From: Planctomycetota bacterium
GTDB taxonomy: Bacteria; Planctomycetota; UBA1135; GCA-002748355
Reading direction: 5' to 3'
Assembly (NCBI GenBank): GCA_027021385.1
Contig: JALUUL010000014.1
Span: 1 to 64,000 of the forward strand
DNA: 64,000 nt
In this document: in pieces, positions 37,142 to 47,230 of the stretch
Numbering within the stretch: the first letter of the stretch is position 1
Layout of the letters: each line of letters starts with the position of its first letter
Translations under genes and position numbers: made by a program
Notes under the pieces: model-generated
Databases searched by the model: none
Seen by the model: the letters and a program-made list of their open reading frames with translations, nothing else
What the model was told of the DNA's origin: nothing

Positions 37142-37482
37142 GCCCCCCCACCTTCCAGGCCGCGCAGCAGCCAGTCCAGGTAGCCCTCGGCCGCGTGATC
37201 TGCGTCGAAGGACAGGATCTCCGGCTCCTCGTAGGGATGCATCGCCGCCAACCGTTCGAAGAAGGACTTTCGTTCCTCCTCGCCCGACCATGCGGTCTTG
37301 ATCAGGAGGAGTCGTTCCTCGGCTGTTTCGATCCTTCCCCGCCACCGATAGGTCGAGACCATCGGGGGAAGAACGGACACGCAGGCCGCGAGACGCTCCT
37401 CGACGAGCCGTCCCGCGAGAGAGGAGGCCTGTTCTCCGTCCTCCACGGTCGTGATCACGAGTCGCACCGTTTCGCGTCCCAC
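37138..37482 (-). CDS. cutA: Divalent-cation tolerance protein CutA
   Basis: VITTVEDGEQASSLAGRLVEERLAACVSVLPPMVSTYRWRGRIETAEERLLLIKTAW...MHPYEEPEILSF. Confidence 0.93.
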   Translation of the reverse strand: MGRETVRLVITTVEDGEQASSLAGRLVEERLAACVSVLPPMVSTYRWRGRIETAEERLLLIKTAWSGEEERKSFFERLAAMHPYEEPEILSFDADHAAEGYLDWLLRGLEGGGA

Positions 37483-37504
37483 GTCCTTCCCCCGGTTGCG
37501 GACT

Positions 37505-38257
37505 TCAGCGCCCCTTCCTCAGCCGTTCGGCGAGATAGGGGTTCAATCCCGCCTCCATGATACGTCTCTGCGTCTCGGCCACATCGTAGGGAACGCGCTC
37601 CCAGGTCAGACGGTTCCCTTCCACGACCAGGAAACAAGCCCGCGGATCGCCGTCCCTCGGCTGCCCCACGCTGCCCGCGTTGACGAGACACCTCCCCTCG
37701 GGGAGGCGCATTTCGAGGTTTCCGTTCACGGCCTGATGGAAACGGAAGTCCTCCCCCGTGAACCCCGGCCAGTGGGTATGGCCGAGGAAGCACCTCCCTT
37801 CGATCCTCGAGAAGAGGTCCAGCAACTTCTCGGGGTTCAGGAAGCCGTCGGAACGCATGACGTATTCCTTGATCGGATCCCTCGGCGAGCCATGGACGAA
37901 AAGTGCCCCCCATTCCTCATGCCGCTCGGGCAACTCCATCAGGAAACGCCAGCGCTGCTTCTTCGGGGATTGGAGAAGTCCGGGCTTCAGGCGCTTCCTG
38001 GTCCATTCGAGAACTTCGCGGGCGAGGGTGTTGAACTCGTGCAGGCGCCCCTCGAGCCCCCAGTCATGGTTCCCCTTCAAGGTGAAGCGGCACCGCTCCA
38101 TGACGAGATCGATGCAGGCTTCAGGGTCCGGACCGTAGCCGACGACATCTCCGAGACAGCCGATCTCCGTGATCCCGAGTTCCTCGATCCGGGCGAAGAC
38201 GGCCTCGAGGGCCGGCAGGTTCGCATGGATGTCCGAGATCAGGGCGTAGCGGTTCAT
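37505..38257 (-). CDS. Metallophosphoesterase (YfcE/MJ0936-like)
   Basis: ALISDIHANLPALEAVF, GCLGDVVGYGPDPEACIDLV, LKGNHDWG, FLGHTHWPGF. Confidence 0.9.
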   Translation of the reverse strand: MNRYALISDIHANLPALEAVFARIEELGITEIGCLGDVVGYGPDPEACIDLVMERCRFTLKGNHDWGLEGRLHEFNTLAREVLEWTRKRLKPGLLQSPKKQRWRFLMELPERHEEWGALFVHGSPRDPIKEYVMRSDGFLNPEKLLDLFSRIEGRCFLGHTHWPGFTGEDFRFHQAVNGNLEMRLPEGRCLVNAGSVGQPRDGDPRACFLVVEGNRLTWERVPYDVAETQRRIMEAGLNPYLAERLRKGR

Positions 38258-39228
38258 ACACCGAACTCCTCGACGAGGGCCTCGATGGCCGCGTCGCGCG
38301 CCCGGACCAGCGGCCCCTCGAGTTCGGCGCCCGCGGCCTTCGCATGCCCTCCCCCCCCGAAACGGCGGGCGAGGCGGTCGACGTCCCGGGCGCCGGTCGA
38401 CCGCAGACTCATCTTGATCCGGCCGTCGAGGAGTTCCTTCAAGAGCAGGACGATCTCGACCCCCTCGATCGAACGCAACTGTTCGAGGATCTCATCGGTC
38501 TGGAAGTCGCAACCGTCGACGCGCCTCATCAGCTCCTTGTCCAGAAGGCAGACAGCGATCCTGCCCTCGAGTTCGAAGGACGCTCCGGACAGGGCCTCGG
38601 TCAGGATCGGGATCGATTCGCGCTGGCGGCGGCGGTAGAGGGCGTCATAGAGTTCGTGGGGTTTCAAGCCCCGGGCGACGAGGTCCGCCGCGATCGCAAA
38701 GGTCGCGTCGTCGGTATTCGAGTAGCGGAACCAACCCGTGTCGGCCGCGAGGGAAACGAAGATCCCCTCGGCAGCGGGCATCGAGATCGGGGCCCCGGCC
38801 TTGCGGTGCAGATCGTAGACGAGGCTTCCGGCACTCGGGGCGGCGACATCGAAGAGAAGGAGGTCCCCGTCCCCCCGATCGGCTCCGATATGGTGATCGA
38901 CGACGAGCCGCGTGACCCCCTCGACCCCCGCGGCCGCCTCTCCGACGGAACCGAGCCGGGAAAGAGTCGAGCAATCGACGAGACAGTGGACCTCGTGGCC
39001 GGGGAGTTCCCCCCCCTTCGAATGGACCTCGAAGGGCGTATGGCGTTCGAGGAAATCGTAGCAGCGCTCGACCCTGTCGGCGTTCAGGATCCGGACATCC
39101 TTGCCCATCCCCTTCAGGAAATGGTAGAGGGCGACTTCCGTGCCGAGGCAATCGCCGTCGGGCCGCAGGTGCCCGGAGATCAGGAAAGTTCGTTTGGATT
39201 CGCAGAGGGCGAGGACGTCTTCGAACAA
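38254..39228 (-). CDS. DHH-family phosphoesterase (NrnA-like)
   Basis: ISGHLRPDGDCLGTEVALYHFLKGMGKDVRILNAD; VVDHHIGADRGDGDLLLFDVAAPSAG; DHHA1 tail FGGGGHAKAAGAELEG. Confidence 0.88.
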   Translation of the reverse strand: MFEDVLALCESKRTFLISGHLRPDGDCLGTEVALYHFLKGMGKDVRILNADRVERCYDFLERHTPFEVHSKGGELPGHEVHCLVDCSTLSRLGSVGEAAAGVEGVTRLVVDHHIGADRGDGDLLLFDVAAPSAGSLVYDLHRKAGAPISMPAAEGIFVSLAADTGWFRYSNTDDATFAIAADLVARGLKPHELYDALYRRRQRESIPILTEALSGASFELEGRIAVCLLDKELMRRVDGCDFQTDEILEQLRSIEGVEIVLLLKELLDGRIKMSLRSTGARDVDRLARRFGGGGHAKAAGAELEGPLVRARDAAIEALVEEFGV

Positions 39229-39253
39229 GGGAGCCTCCTCGGGGTCCGGGGGA

Positions 39254-40513
39254 TCATAGGACGGGACGCACGGGATCCCAGTGGAGCCCTCGGAGGATCC
39301 CTCTGCGCACAGGTCTTCCCGAGACGATCCATTCCTCCAGCAGGGGGGGATCGAGGCGGGGGGCGCCTTCCAGGGCGAGGGCGGCGAGGGGGAGTCCGAG
39401 CCGGATCCTTCCCGCGGAGGGGATCGCGAGGCATCGCCCCCCGCCCGAGGTCGCGAGCCGCAGGATCTCCCGGGGTTCGAGCCACGGAGCCAGGTCCGAC
39501 AGGATCGCGGTCTCGGCCAGCATGTCGAGGTCCTCGTTGCTCGCGAGGGAATCGGTCCCGAGGCCGACCGCGAGCCCCGCCTCCAGCCATGCTTTCAGCG
39601 GAGGGAGTTCCCTCCCGAAATACCGGATCGTCCCCGGGCAGAGGACCGGAGCCGCTCCGCTCCTCCGGAGGATGTCCAGGTCCCCCGGACGGTTCGCATG
39701 CAGATGAACGACCTGCGTGCGAGGGGAGAGGAGGCCCCAGGATTCGAGACAGGCAAGGGGGGAACGCCCGGGAGGACGGTAACGATCCGGCCAACGACCG
39801 AGGCGCTCGAGGAGCCGCCGGAAGGGACCCTCCCCCTCTTCGAGAAGGCGCAGTTCGTCCTCCGTCTCTCCGACATGGACGGTCAGGGGCCCGCCCACCA
39901 CCGCCGCGGCCCGGAAGAGGGCCTCCGAGACGGAATAGGGGGCATGCGGGGCGAAACCGGCCGCGAGGGTCCCCCCCCAGGGAAGGGAGGTCCGTCCCTC
40001 CTTCCCCCGGAGGGCGGCGGGCAATCTCTCCGCTCCTCGCCGCAGAGCCTCCTGGACCTCCTCCGGTCCGAGGTCGAAACCCAGGAGTTCGCACTGGACC
40101 CTCCCCCCGATCCCGGCCGCGAGGAGAGCCTCCCCCGCGGCCCCCTCGCTGTCGATGTCTGAGACCCAGAGGGTACCGGTCTCGAGGAGCCGCCGCACAT
40201 GATCCTTCGTCCGCAGGCCGGCGGGCCGCCTGTCTGCAGCCCGCGAGGCCCGGACCCCGTCGATCCAGTCGAGGAAGCTCCGGTCGCGGTATTCCTCCTC
40301 GAGAGGATCCAGTTCGCTGTGGGCGTGGGCGTCGACCAGAGCGGGAATAAGGACTTCGAAGCGGGAGTCCCCCGGGGCGGCACGGTTCCTTTCGAGGGAA
40401 CGGACCCGCCCCTCCCGGTCCACCTCGAGGCGCATCGAATCACGCCATTCCGCTCCGTCGAAGAGACGGAGGACGTGGAGCCCGCGACCGGTCCCTCGCG
40501 CTTCCGCGACCAT
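39254..40513 (-). CDS. Amidohydrolase (metal-dependent deaminase/chlorohydrolase-like)
   Basis: LIPALVDAHAHSELDPL; APHAPYSVSEALF; LTVHVGETEDEL; QVVHLHANRPGDLDILRRSGAAPVLCPGTIRYFGRELPPL; VGLGTDSLASNEDLDML. Confidence 0.85.
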   Translation of the reverse strand: MVAEARGTGRGLHVLRLFDGAEWRDSMRLEVDREGRVRSLERNRAAPGDSRFEVLIPALVDAHAHSELDPLEEEYRDRSFLDWIDGVRASRAADRRPAGLRTKDHVRRLLETGTLWVSDIDSEGAAGEALLAAGIGGRVQCELLGFDLGPEEVQEALRRGAERLPAALRGKEGRTSLPWGGTLAAGFAPHAPYSVSEALFRAAAVVGGPLTVHVGETEDELRLLEEGEGPFRRLLERLGRWPDRYRPPGRSPLACLESWGLLSPRTQVVHLHANRPGDLDILRRSGAAPVLCPGTIRYFGRELPPLKAWLEAGLAVGLGTDSLASNEDLDMLAETAILSDLAPWLEPREILRLATSGGGRCLAIPSAGRIRLGLPLAALALEGAPRLDPPLLEEWIVSGRPVRRGILRGLHWDPVRPVL

Positions 40514-40564
40514 CCGGTCAGGAGGGGGAAGGCCGGGAAACGCGGGGATCCCGCCCCTGGCCGG

Positions 40565-43162
40565 TCATCCCTGGTAGAAGACCTTGACCGAATCGATCTC
40601 GATCGTCCCCTTGCCGGAGGCGGTCTTGCTCCGGTCGAACCGCAGGATGAAACGGAAGCCGTTCCCGGTCTTCTCCCCGAACTGGCTCAACGGCTTGACG
40701 GTGCCTTCGATCCAGGGCGTGAGCTTTCCGATCGGCTGGAGGGTCTTGAGATCGACGTTCGTGCTCTGGATGAAGAAGACGACCGGTTCGCCCGTCTTCG
40801 CGAGCCGGGCTCCGGGGAACTTCGTCGGGTTGTCGCTGAACGTGACGGGGACGCCGTCGACCTTGGCCCGGATCACGTAATAGAGATAGGTCGGCGGGAA
40901 GAGGGTCTGGGTTCCGTACCAGGTCGACCAGACCGAGGAGAGGGACGAATAGTCCTCGGAACGGAGTTTCCCGACGTTCCCGGGGGTCGCGGCGGGAACG
41001 AAGGAGGAAAAAGCCGTGTGCGAGGGCGCGGGGTCGGCCTCGACCCGGATGTATCCGGCCCCTCCGTTCCCTCCCTGGACCTTCACGTCGAGGAAGGCCA
41101 CGCTCTCGGTCATCACGCCGCCCTTGCCTCCGGAGACGTCGACCTTGCCGGTCAAGGTCGGAATCCCCCCGCATTGCAGGAGCACGCTCCCACCCGAACC
41201 TCCCCCGCCGGGGGCGGGGGTCTTTCCGGCCGAGAAGTTCCCGTTCGTGTTATAGGAACTCCCCCCCTTCGCGAGGATCATGGCCTTCGAGGACAGGATC
41301 ATGTCTCCTCCGGACTGGATGTTCAGGACGCCGCCGCCCCCGGCTCCCCCGCCTCCCGGCGACATCGCATTCCCCGAACTCACCGAATAGATCGCCTCGG
41401 CGCCGCCGCCCCCGCCGCCCGAACCGCCGATCAGGAAGAGTTCGGTGCTCTTCTTGCCGGCGACGACCGGCAGGACCGGGAAAGCCAGCCCCGCCTTCGA
41501 ATCCGGCCCGAACTCATTCTTCTGATAGGTTCCCCACTGGGGTTTCGTGCGGGTCTTCAGGGCCTTGCCGGGAAGGCCGAGGAGACTCTTTCCGTCCGGG
41601 CTCCAGAGGCTGCCCCCGCCCCCGCCGGCCGCGATCTGCCGGGAGAACGTGACGGACTTGACATAGGTGATGGACTTGCCGTCCGGCGGATTCGCGACCG
41701 CTCCGCCCCCGCCGGTGCCCGCGGCCTTGGCAGCGCGGGGATGGCCGGGAGGAAGGGAGACGACTCCCCCGTCCCGTCCGTTCAACTTCCCTCCGCCCGC
41801 CGTCGTGGCATCTCCCCCCTGGCCGCCGGCCGCTCCGCCGACCGCGCCCTTGCCTCCGGGAAGGCCCTTCGTTCCGATCGACGGAAGCCTGAAGGCCGGA
41901 ACGGGGATCTCGATGATTCCATCGATCTGGACCCGACCGGACACGAGGAAACGGGGAATGTTGGACCCCACCAGGCGGATGACCTCGGTGTCCTTGAGGA
42001 TGAAACTCGAGAACTCGAAGACGCCGTTCGTGATCGTGTGCGCCTTCCCGTCGAGGGTGTTGTTCGCCGGAACGGTGAAGCTCGTCGTGTCCCAGAGATA
42101 GATCCGCCGGCCCTGCGGGTCCTTGCCGATCTCCTTGCCCAGATTCGCGCTGAAATCTCCGAGAACGCCCGAGCCGCCGAGTTTCCCCGGCAGGGCCTTC
42201 CCCTTGCCCCAGCCCCCTCCGCTGTGCACGGGGTCGAGCTTCGTCGTGGAGGAGAAGTCCTCCTCGACGAACTGCTGGAAGGCTTTCCTGGGTTCGGTCT
42301 TGAACTCGTAACGGGCGGGAATCGCCGACTTCCCGGAGAGATCGAGGACCTGATCGGTCACCTCGACCGTGATGCAGGAATTGCCCGGCAGCAGGAAAGA
42401 GGGGCGGAAGACGACCTGGCTGCGGTTGTTGACCTGGTCGACGCTGACCGAGATCGTTCCGGGGAGGGGGAGTTCACGGTTGGTGCATTTCCCGTTCTCG
42501 TCGGGAAGGCGGATCTTGAAGAACATCGAGTTCCCCGCTCCGCCGTTCTGGAACGAGACCGTGTTGATGACCTCGGAGAACTCGACGACGATCAGGGTGT
42601 CGATCTTGACGTTCGTCGTCGTGGTCGGGACGAGGAGTCGGGATTCGGGTCGTTTCCGGTCGAGATCGATGACCCCGCGGCTGGCCCTGACCGAGCACTC
42701 GAAGGACCGCGTCAGGAACGACCCCGACTTGGCCCGGATCCCCCCTCTTCCCGCGGGGATGGAAACCTCGTAGACCTGGTTCTTCTTGAAGCCGAAGACG
42801 GTCTGCCCGCCCCGGACCTCGGTGTTCGGAACGAAGGACACCTTGTTCCCCTGCACGAGGTAGGATCCGTCCGGAATCCCGCCGAAGGCCGAGCGGATCG
42901 AGAACGAGGTACTGTTGACGGAACTCGGGTCGATCTCCTGGCTGAACGAGAAGGAGATCGGCTGGTTGACCGCGATGTCCGTCACGCTGCAACCTATCGT
43001 CGCCGAGCAACCGAGATTGCAGCTCGCGATGCACAGGCTTCCCTGGCCGCGGCATCCCGCGGCGAAGGAACCGGTGCTGTCCGTCCCTCCGCCGCCGCAT
43101 CCGGCGAGGAAGAAGAGGGACAGGAACCCGGAAAGGAAGAGAGTGGGGTAAGGATTACGCAT
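40565..43162 (-). CDS. Large lipoprotein: Cys-rich N-terminus, SbsA-type Ig-like domains, Gly-rich region (paralogue 1)
   Basis: ATG at 43162; lipobox FFLAGCGGGG; CRGQGSLCIASCNLGCSATIGCSVTDIAVNQPISFSFSQEIDPSSVNSTSF; Gly-rich GGKGAVGGAAGGQGGDATTAGGG. Confidence 0.85.
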   Translation of the reverse strand: MRNPYPTLFLSGFLSLFFLAGCGGGGTDSTGSFAAGCRGQGSLCIASCNLGCSATIGCSVTDIAVNQPISFSFSQEIDPSSVNSTSFSIRSAFGGIPDGSYLVQGNKVSFVPNTEVRGGQTVFGFKKNQVYEVSIPAGRGGIRAKSGSFLTRSFECSVRASRGVIDLDRKRPESRLLVPTTTTNVKIDTLIVVEFSEVINTVSFQNGGAGNSMFFKIRLPDENGKCTNRELPLPGTISVSVDQVNNRSQVVFRPSFLLPGNSCITVEVTDQVLDLSGKSAIPARYEFKTEPRKAFQQFVEEDFSSTTKLDPVHSGGGWGKGKALPGKLGGSGVLGDFSANLGKEIGKDPQGRRIYLWDTTSFTVPANNTLDGKAHTITNGVFEFSSFILKDTEVIRLVGSNIPRFLVSGRVQIDGIIEIPVPAFRLPSIGTKGLPGGKGAVGGAAGGQGGDATTAGGGKLNGRDGGVVSLPPGHPRAAKAAGTGGGGAVANPPDGKSITYVKSVTFSRQIAAGGGGGSLWSPDGKSLLGLPGKALKTRTKPQWGTYQKNEFGPDSKAGLAFPVLPVVAGKKSTELFLIGGSGGGGGGAEAIYSVSSGNAMSPGGGGAGGGGVLNIQSGGDMILSSKAMILAKGGSSYNTNGNFSAGKTPAPGGGGSGGSVLLQCGGIPTLTGKVDVSGGKGGVMTESVAFLDVKVQGGNGGAGYIRVEADPAPSHTAFSSFVPAATPGNVGKLRSEDYSSLSSVWSTWYGTQTLFPPTYLYYVIRAKVDGVPVTFSDNPTKFPGARLAKTGEPVVFFIQSTNVDLKTLQPIGKLTPWIEGTVKPLSQFGEKTGNGFRFILRFDRSKTASGKGTIEIDSVKVFYQG

Positions 43163-43224
43163 CGGACAGAAGCCCCCTTGCCGCGTGAGCGGAGATTCGG
43201 GGTCCAGAGGAGAAAACGGGAAGA

Positions 43225-45843
43225 TCAACCACGGAACACGACGCGGACGGACTGCACGAGGAGTTTCCCCTGCACCGACTTGCTCCGATCGAAGCGGATC
43301 ATGAAGCGGAACCCGTTTCCGCCGTCGGTGTTCAGGGGGTCGACGGTGCCTTCGAACCATCTCGAGACCGTCTGCGGATCGGGTTTCAAGGTCTTGGGAT
43401 CCAGCTGGCCGCCCTGGAACATGATGGAAATGGGCTCGCCGGCCTGGGCGCGCTTGCCGATCTTCGGATTGTCGCTGTAGGTCACAGGGACCCCGTCGAC
43501 CTTCGCCTTGACTACGTAGTAGAGATACCGCGGCGGGAAAAGTCGCTTTGTGTAGTACCAGTTCGTCGCGAGGACCGAGATCGGTTCGTAGTCCACGGCC
43601 CGTAGGAGGCCGGCGTTTTGGGGAGTCGCCGCGGGCTTGACGTTCGCGAAGCCCCGGTAGTCGGGTTTCGGATCCGCCTCGACCCGGAGGAACCCGTCGC
43701 CGCCCTTCCCGGAGTAGGAATCGATGGCCATGACGTAATCCGTGCCGTCGAAGCGGCCGCCCTTCCCTCCGCTCAGATCGATCAGGCCCCTAAGGTCGGG
43801 GAAGCCCCCGGACAGAACCAGGACGGCCCCCCCGGACCCCGCCCCTCCGGGAGCCGGGTTGAAGAAGGTCGAGCTGTCCATCTTGTAGGACTGGCCGTCT
43901 CCTCCCCGGGCCAGGATCCGCCCGAGATTCGTCAGGACGACGTCGCCGCCGGCGAGGATCGAAAGCACCCCGCCGCCTCCGGCCCCGGCGCCTCCGGGAT
44001 TCCAGTAGAAACCGTTCGGAGACTGCGAACCCGCCGGGTTGGAACCGGCGCCTCCGCCTCCGGATCCGCCGATCGCGAAGAGGGTGCGGCTGGGTTTCGG
44101 GGAGGAGAAGATCTTGGATAGGGGGAGAGCCTTCCCCCCTGCAACCGGAGGGCCGAAGTCGCCGGCCTTGGGCACGTTCGCCGATCCTCCCGCCCCGTTC
44201 TTCTTCACGAGCCCCCCGCCACCCGTGGTCAAGAAACCCGCACCTCCGCCCCCCGCGCTCAAGGTCTGGGAGATGACCCCATAGGCGGAGAACAGAACCC
44301 GCTTGTTCATGTCCGCGATCCCCTTGTCCGTCTTCTTGGGCTGGGGGTTCGCCTTCGAACCCATTCCCCCCGTTGCCGAGGCCGAGGCCGCCAGCGGATG
44401 GCCCGCGGGCAGACGGACGCCTTCCCCGGCGAATCCGTCGACCGGCCCCGAGGTCTTTCCGGTCGCGAAGGCGACATTGCCTCCACGCCCTCCCCGGCCA
44501 CCGCCGGGTCCTCCCGGCAGCGGAGGCTGCCCCAGCTTCTCCTTGCCCGTCGTTTTCTTGTAGAGGACGGCGGCCGGGGCCGAGACGGTGATCAACCCGT
44601 CGATCCTCACCTTGCCCGTGACCTTGAGGACGACGGGGTGCGTCCCCTTGAAGCGGAGATGCTCGTTCTCCCTGAGAACGAAGGACGTGAACTCGAAGAC
44701 CCCGTCGGTCACGCCGATGGCCTTCCCGGTCAGGGTCTTGAAGGAGGGAATCGTCGTGTTGTCGGTATCCCACTCGTAGATCTTCCGGCCGTCGGCGTCC
44801 TTCTTGCCTGTATCGATTCCCCCATGGCGGACATCGAAATCACCGAGAATCCCCGTGCCGCCCAGCTTTCCGGGCGTGGCGGCGTTTTTCGCCCAGACCG
44901 CTCCATTGCGGAGGACGTCCCGGGTCACGACGGAGGAGAAATCCTCGAGGATCTCGTCGGCGGTCGTGGCAACGCTCTTGGTCTTGAATTCGAAGTTGAT
45001 CGGCGTCGCCCGCTTCCCGGAAAGGTCCCGGACTTCGTTCGAGACCTTGACGCGTACGCAGAAATCGCCGGGTAGCCTCCCGGCGGGCCGGAACAGGAGG
45101 ATCGTCCTCTGGGTCGCGCGGTCCACGCTGATCGTGATCGACCCCTGCAACGGAATCTCCCGATTCGCGCAGGCGCCGGTGTTGGAGATCTGGGCGAGCA
45201 CGAACTTGACCGCGTTCAGCTTGGGGTCCAGCCGGAGGTTGCTCGTATCGACGATCTCCGAGAACTCGAGCGCGATCAGGGTGTCGACGGGGACGTTCGT
45301 CAGGGCCGTGGGCATCAACAAGCGAGCCGTCGGGGGCCGATCGTCGAAGTCCACGATCCCTTTCGTCACGTTGAGGGTGCAGGTGAACGGGACCTCGAGG
45401 GGATCCCCGGAGATCGATTCGATCACCTTCGGTCCCTGCCCCCTGGCGAGGATCGTCAGGATGTAGGTCTTCTGCGATTCGAAACCGAAATAGGCCTTCC
45501 CTCCGACGTCCTGGACCTCGGGTACGAACATCACGACGTTCGACTGGACGAGGAAGGACCCGATCGGTTTCTCCCCCTGGGCCGTCCGGATCCGGATCGT
45601 GTCGTCGCTGACCGAGCTCGGATCGACCTCCTGGTTGAACGTGAAGATCAAAGGCTGATTCACTGCGATGTCGGTCAACCCGCAGCCCGTGGGACCGCAA
45701 CCAAGATTGCAGGCAGTGATGCAGAGCCCCGCGTTACCGCATCCGGCGGAGCTGACGCCGGTCGGGTTCGAGCCCCCTCCGCAGGAAAACAGGAGGGCGA
45801 ACAGGGCGAACGATACGGCGCGGACGTGGTCCTGGGTCTTCAT
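43225..45843 (-). CDS. Large lipoprotein: Cys-rich N-terminus, SbsA-type Ig-like domains, Gly-rich region (paralogue 2)
   Basis: ATG at 45843; lipobox LLFSCGGG; CGNAGLCITACNLGCGPTGCGLTDIAVNQPLIFTFNQEVDPSSVSDDT; colinear with the 40565..43162 protein along its length, ending in LYYVVKAKVDGVPVTYSDNP...GNGFRFMIRFDRSKSVQGK. Confidence 0.85.
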   Translation of the reverse strand: MKTQDHVRAVSFALFALLFSCGGGSNPTGVSSAGCGNAGLCITACNLGCGPTGCGLTDIAVNQPLIFTFNQEVDPSSVSDDTIRIRTAQGEKPIGSFLVQSNVVMFVPEVQDVGGKAYFGFESQKTYILTILARGQGPKVIESISGDPLEVPFTCTLNVTKGIVDFDDRPPTARLLMPTALTNVPVDTLIALEFSEIVDTSNLRLDPKLNAVKFVLAQISNTGACANREIPLQGSITISVDRATQRTILLFRPAGRLPGDFCVRVKVSNEVRDLSGKRATPINFEFKTKSVATTADEILEDFSSVVTRDVLRNGAVWAKNAATPGKLGGTGILGDFDVRHGGIDTGKKDADGRKIYEWDTDNTTIPSFKTLTGKAIGVTDGVFEFTSFVLRENEHLRFKGTHPVVLKVTGKVRIDGLITVSAPAAVLYKKTTGKEKLGQPPLPGGPGGGRGGRGGNVAFATGKTSGPVDGFAGEGVRLPAGHPLAASASATGGMGSKANPQPKKTDKGIADMNKRVLFSAYGVISQTLSAGGGGAGFLTTGGGGLVKKNGAGGSANVPKAGDFGPPVAGGKALPLSKIFSSPKPSRTLFAIGGSGGGGAGSNPAGSQSPNGFYWNPGGAGAGGGGVLSILAGGDVVLTNLGRILARGGDGQSYKMDSSTFFNPAPGGAGSGGAVLVLSGGFPDLRGLIDLSGGKGGRFDGTDYVMAIDSYSGKGGDGFLRVEADPKPDYRGFANVKPAATPQNAGLLRAVDYEPISVLATNWYYTKRLFPPRYLYYVVKAKVDGVPVTYSDNPKIGKRAQAGEPISIMFQGGQLDPKTLKPDPQTVSRWFEGTVDPLNTDGGNGFRFMIRFDRSKSVQGKLLVQSVRVVFRG

Positions 45844-46195
45844 GCAGACCTCGTTGAAATCTGTGGACTGGGGGGGTCGGAGGGGAGACCGCCGGAAGGG
45901 GGGAGGGGCGCCCCGGACTCCTTACCGTTCGGAGAGGGCCCCCGCTTCCTGTAGCCTCAATTTCCATACCCTCGGGCTCCTGGCCCGGAAGTTGGCGACA
46001 GGGAAGTATATCGTAGTCCCACAGCTTCGACGATGTAGAAGACAAACCTTTACCTGAACAGGACTTGAAGTCCCACTCCCCCCTCGTTCCGCGCAGGGGG
46101 GACCCGAGCCTCCCTCCTGCCTGTTGAGCGAAAGGACACGGGCCCCGATCATCCCCGCCCAAGGACTGCCGGGCCTTCTCCCCCCTGGAGCACGC

Positions 46196-47230
46196 ATGAC
46201 CGAAGCCTCGAAACCATCCCCGAAGAACCTCCCCGGGAGGGCTTCCGGATCCTTTCTCCCGTTCCTGACGGGTTTTCTGCTGATCTTCAGCCTCGGGCTC
46301 CTGCTGAGCCGGAAGATCCTCCCGCTCCTCGAGGAACAGGAACGCCGGTTGGAGGTCGTCGAGGAGCGACTCGGCCGGATCGAGGAAGTGCTCTCCCTCC
46401 TTCGATTCGCGAAGGACCCGGAGAAGGAATCCCTGCCCCAGGTTCTCGCCGCCCTCGACTTCTGGGCCCGGGAACTCGAAGATAAGGGGAGCAGCCTCGT
46501 CGAGCGGAAAGTCCTCGAGGAAAGGATCGAAGCCTGCCGCAAGGCGGTACGGGCCCTCGGGAAAGCCGCTGTCCCGGAACTCGTCCGGATCTTCGAGACC
46601 CCGGGACCGGAACGGAGGCTCGAGTATCGGAGGAACCTGCTGCGCCTGATCGATGAGATCTCCCCTCGGGAGGGGGAAGAACTCGCGGCCCGCACCCTGA
46701 AGAACCCCGCAGCCCCCTCGAGTCTCCGCGTTCTCGCCGCAAGGCTCCTCAAACGGCGGGACGGGACGAGGGCGGGGTTGCTGCTGGCGAAGATCCTGGT
46801 CTCCGAATCCCGGAAAGGGGTCCGGCACCCGATGCCCGGGAGTCCCCCCCTCGAGAGGGCGGCCGCAAGCCGGGGGTTCCCGAACTTCTTCGACCTGATC
46901 TCGATCTTCATGGAGACCGACTACCCCCACAAGGGAGAAACCCTGCTGCTCCTCCTGGATCAGCCCGAACACGGGATCGCGACCTTGAACGAATGCTTGA
47001 AGGGCCTGATCTCCCTGAAGGAGAAGAAGGCTCTGCCCAGGCTGAAGGCGATCTTCCAAGGGAGGAGACCGGAGTTCCGCAACCCCTTGTTCCGGATGAA
47101 CGTCGCACGCGCGATCGCCGAGATCGCGGGAAAGGGGGCCTGCGCCTGGCTGGAGGCCCAGATCGTGCGGGAAGGGGATCCCACGGTCCTGACCCGCCTC
47201 CAGCAGCTCTTCTCCAGGACCTGCGGCTGA
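46196..47230 (+). CDS. Membrane-anchored HEAT-repeat-like protein
   Basis: ATG at 46196; TM segment FLPFLTGFLLIFSLGLLL, coiled coil EEQERRLEVVEERLGRIEEVLSLL, then helical repeats. Confidence 0.65.
   Translation: MTEASKPSPKNLPGRASGSFLPFLTGFLLIFSLGLLLSRKILPLLEEQERRLEVVEERLGRIEEVLSLLRFAKDPEKESLPQVLAALDFWARELEDKGSSLVERKVLEERIEACRKAVRALGKAAVPELVRIFETPGPERRLEYRRNLLRLIDEISPREGEELAARTLKNPAAPSSLRVLAARLLKRRDGTRAGLLLAKILVSESRKGVRHPMPGSPPLERAAASRGFPNFFDLISIFMETDYPHKGETLLLLLDQPEHGIATLNECLKGLISLKEKKALPRLKAIFQGRRPEFRNPLFRMNVARAIAEIAGKGACAWLEAQIVREGDPTVLTRLQQLFSRTCG

Noticed and set aside
33092-37183. 1363-aa plus-strand ORF
   Set aside because: Spans antisense of three convincing minus-strand genes (glycosyltransferase, secreted protein, membrane protein); low-complexity translation.
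41160-41880. GC-rich codon repeats in the tandem lipoproteins as possible DNA repeats or CRISPR-like array
   Set aside because: They encode irregular Gly-rich protein segments in frame; no constant repeat/spacer periodicity.
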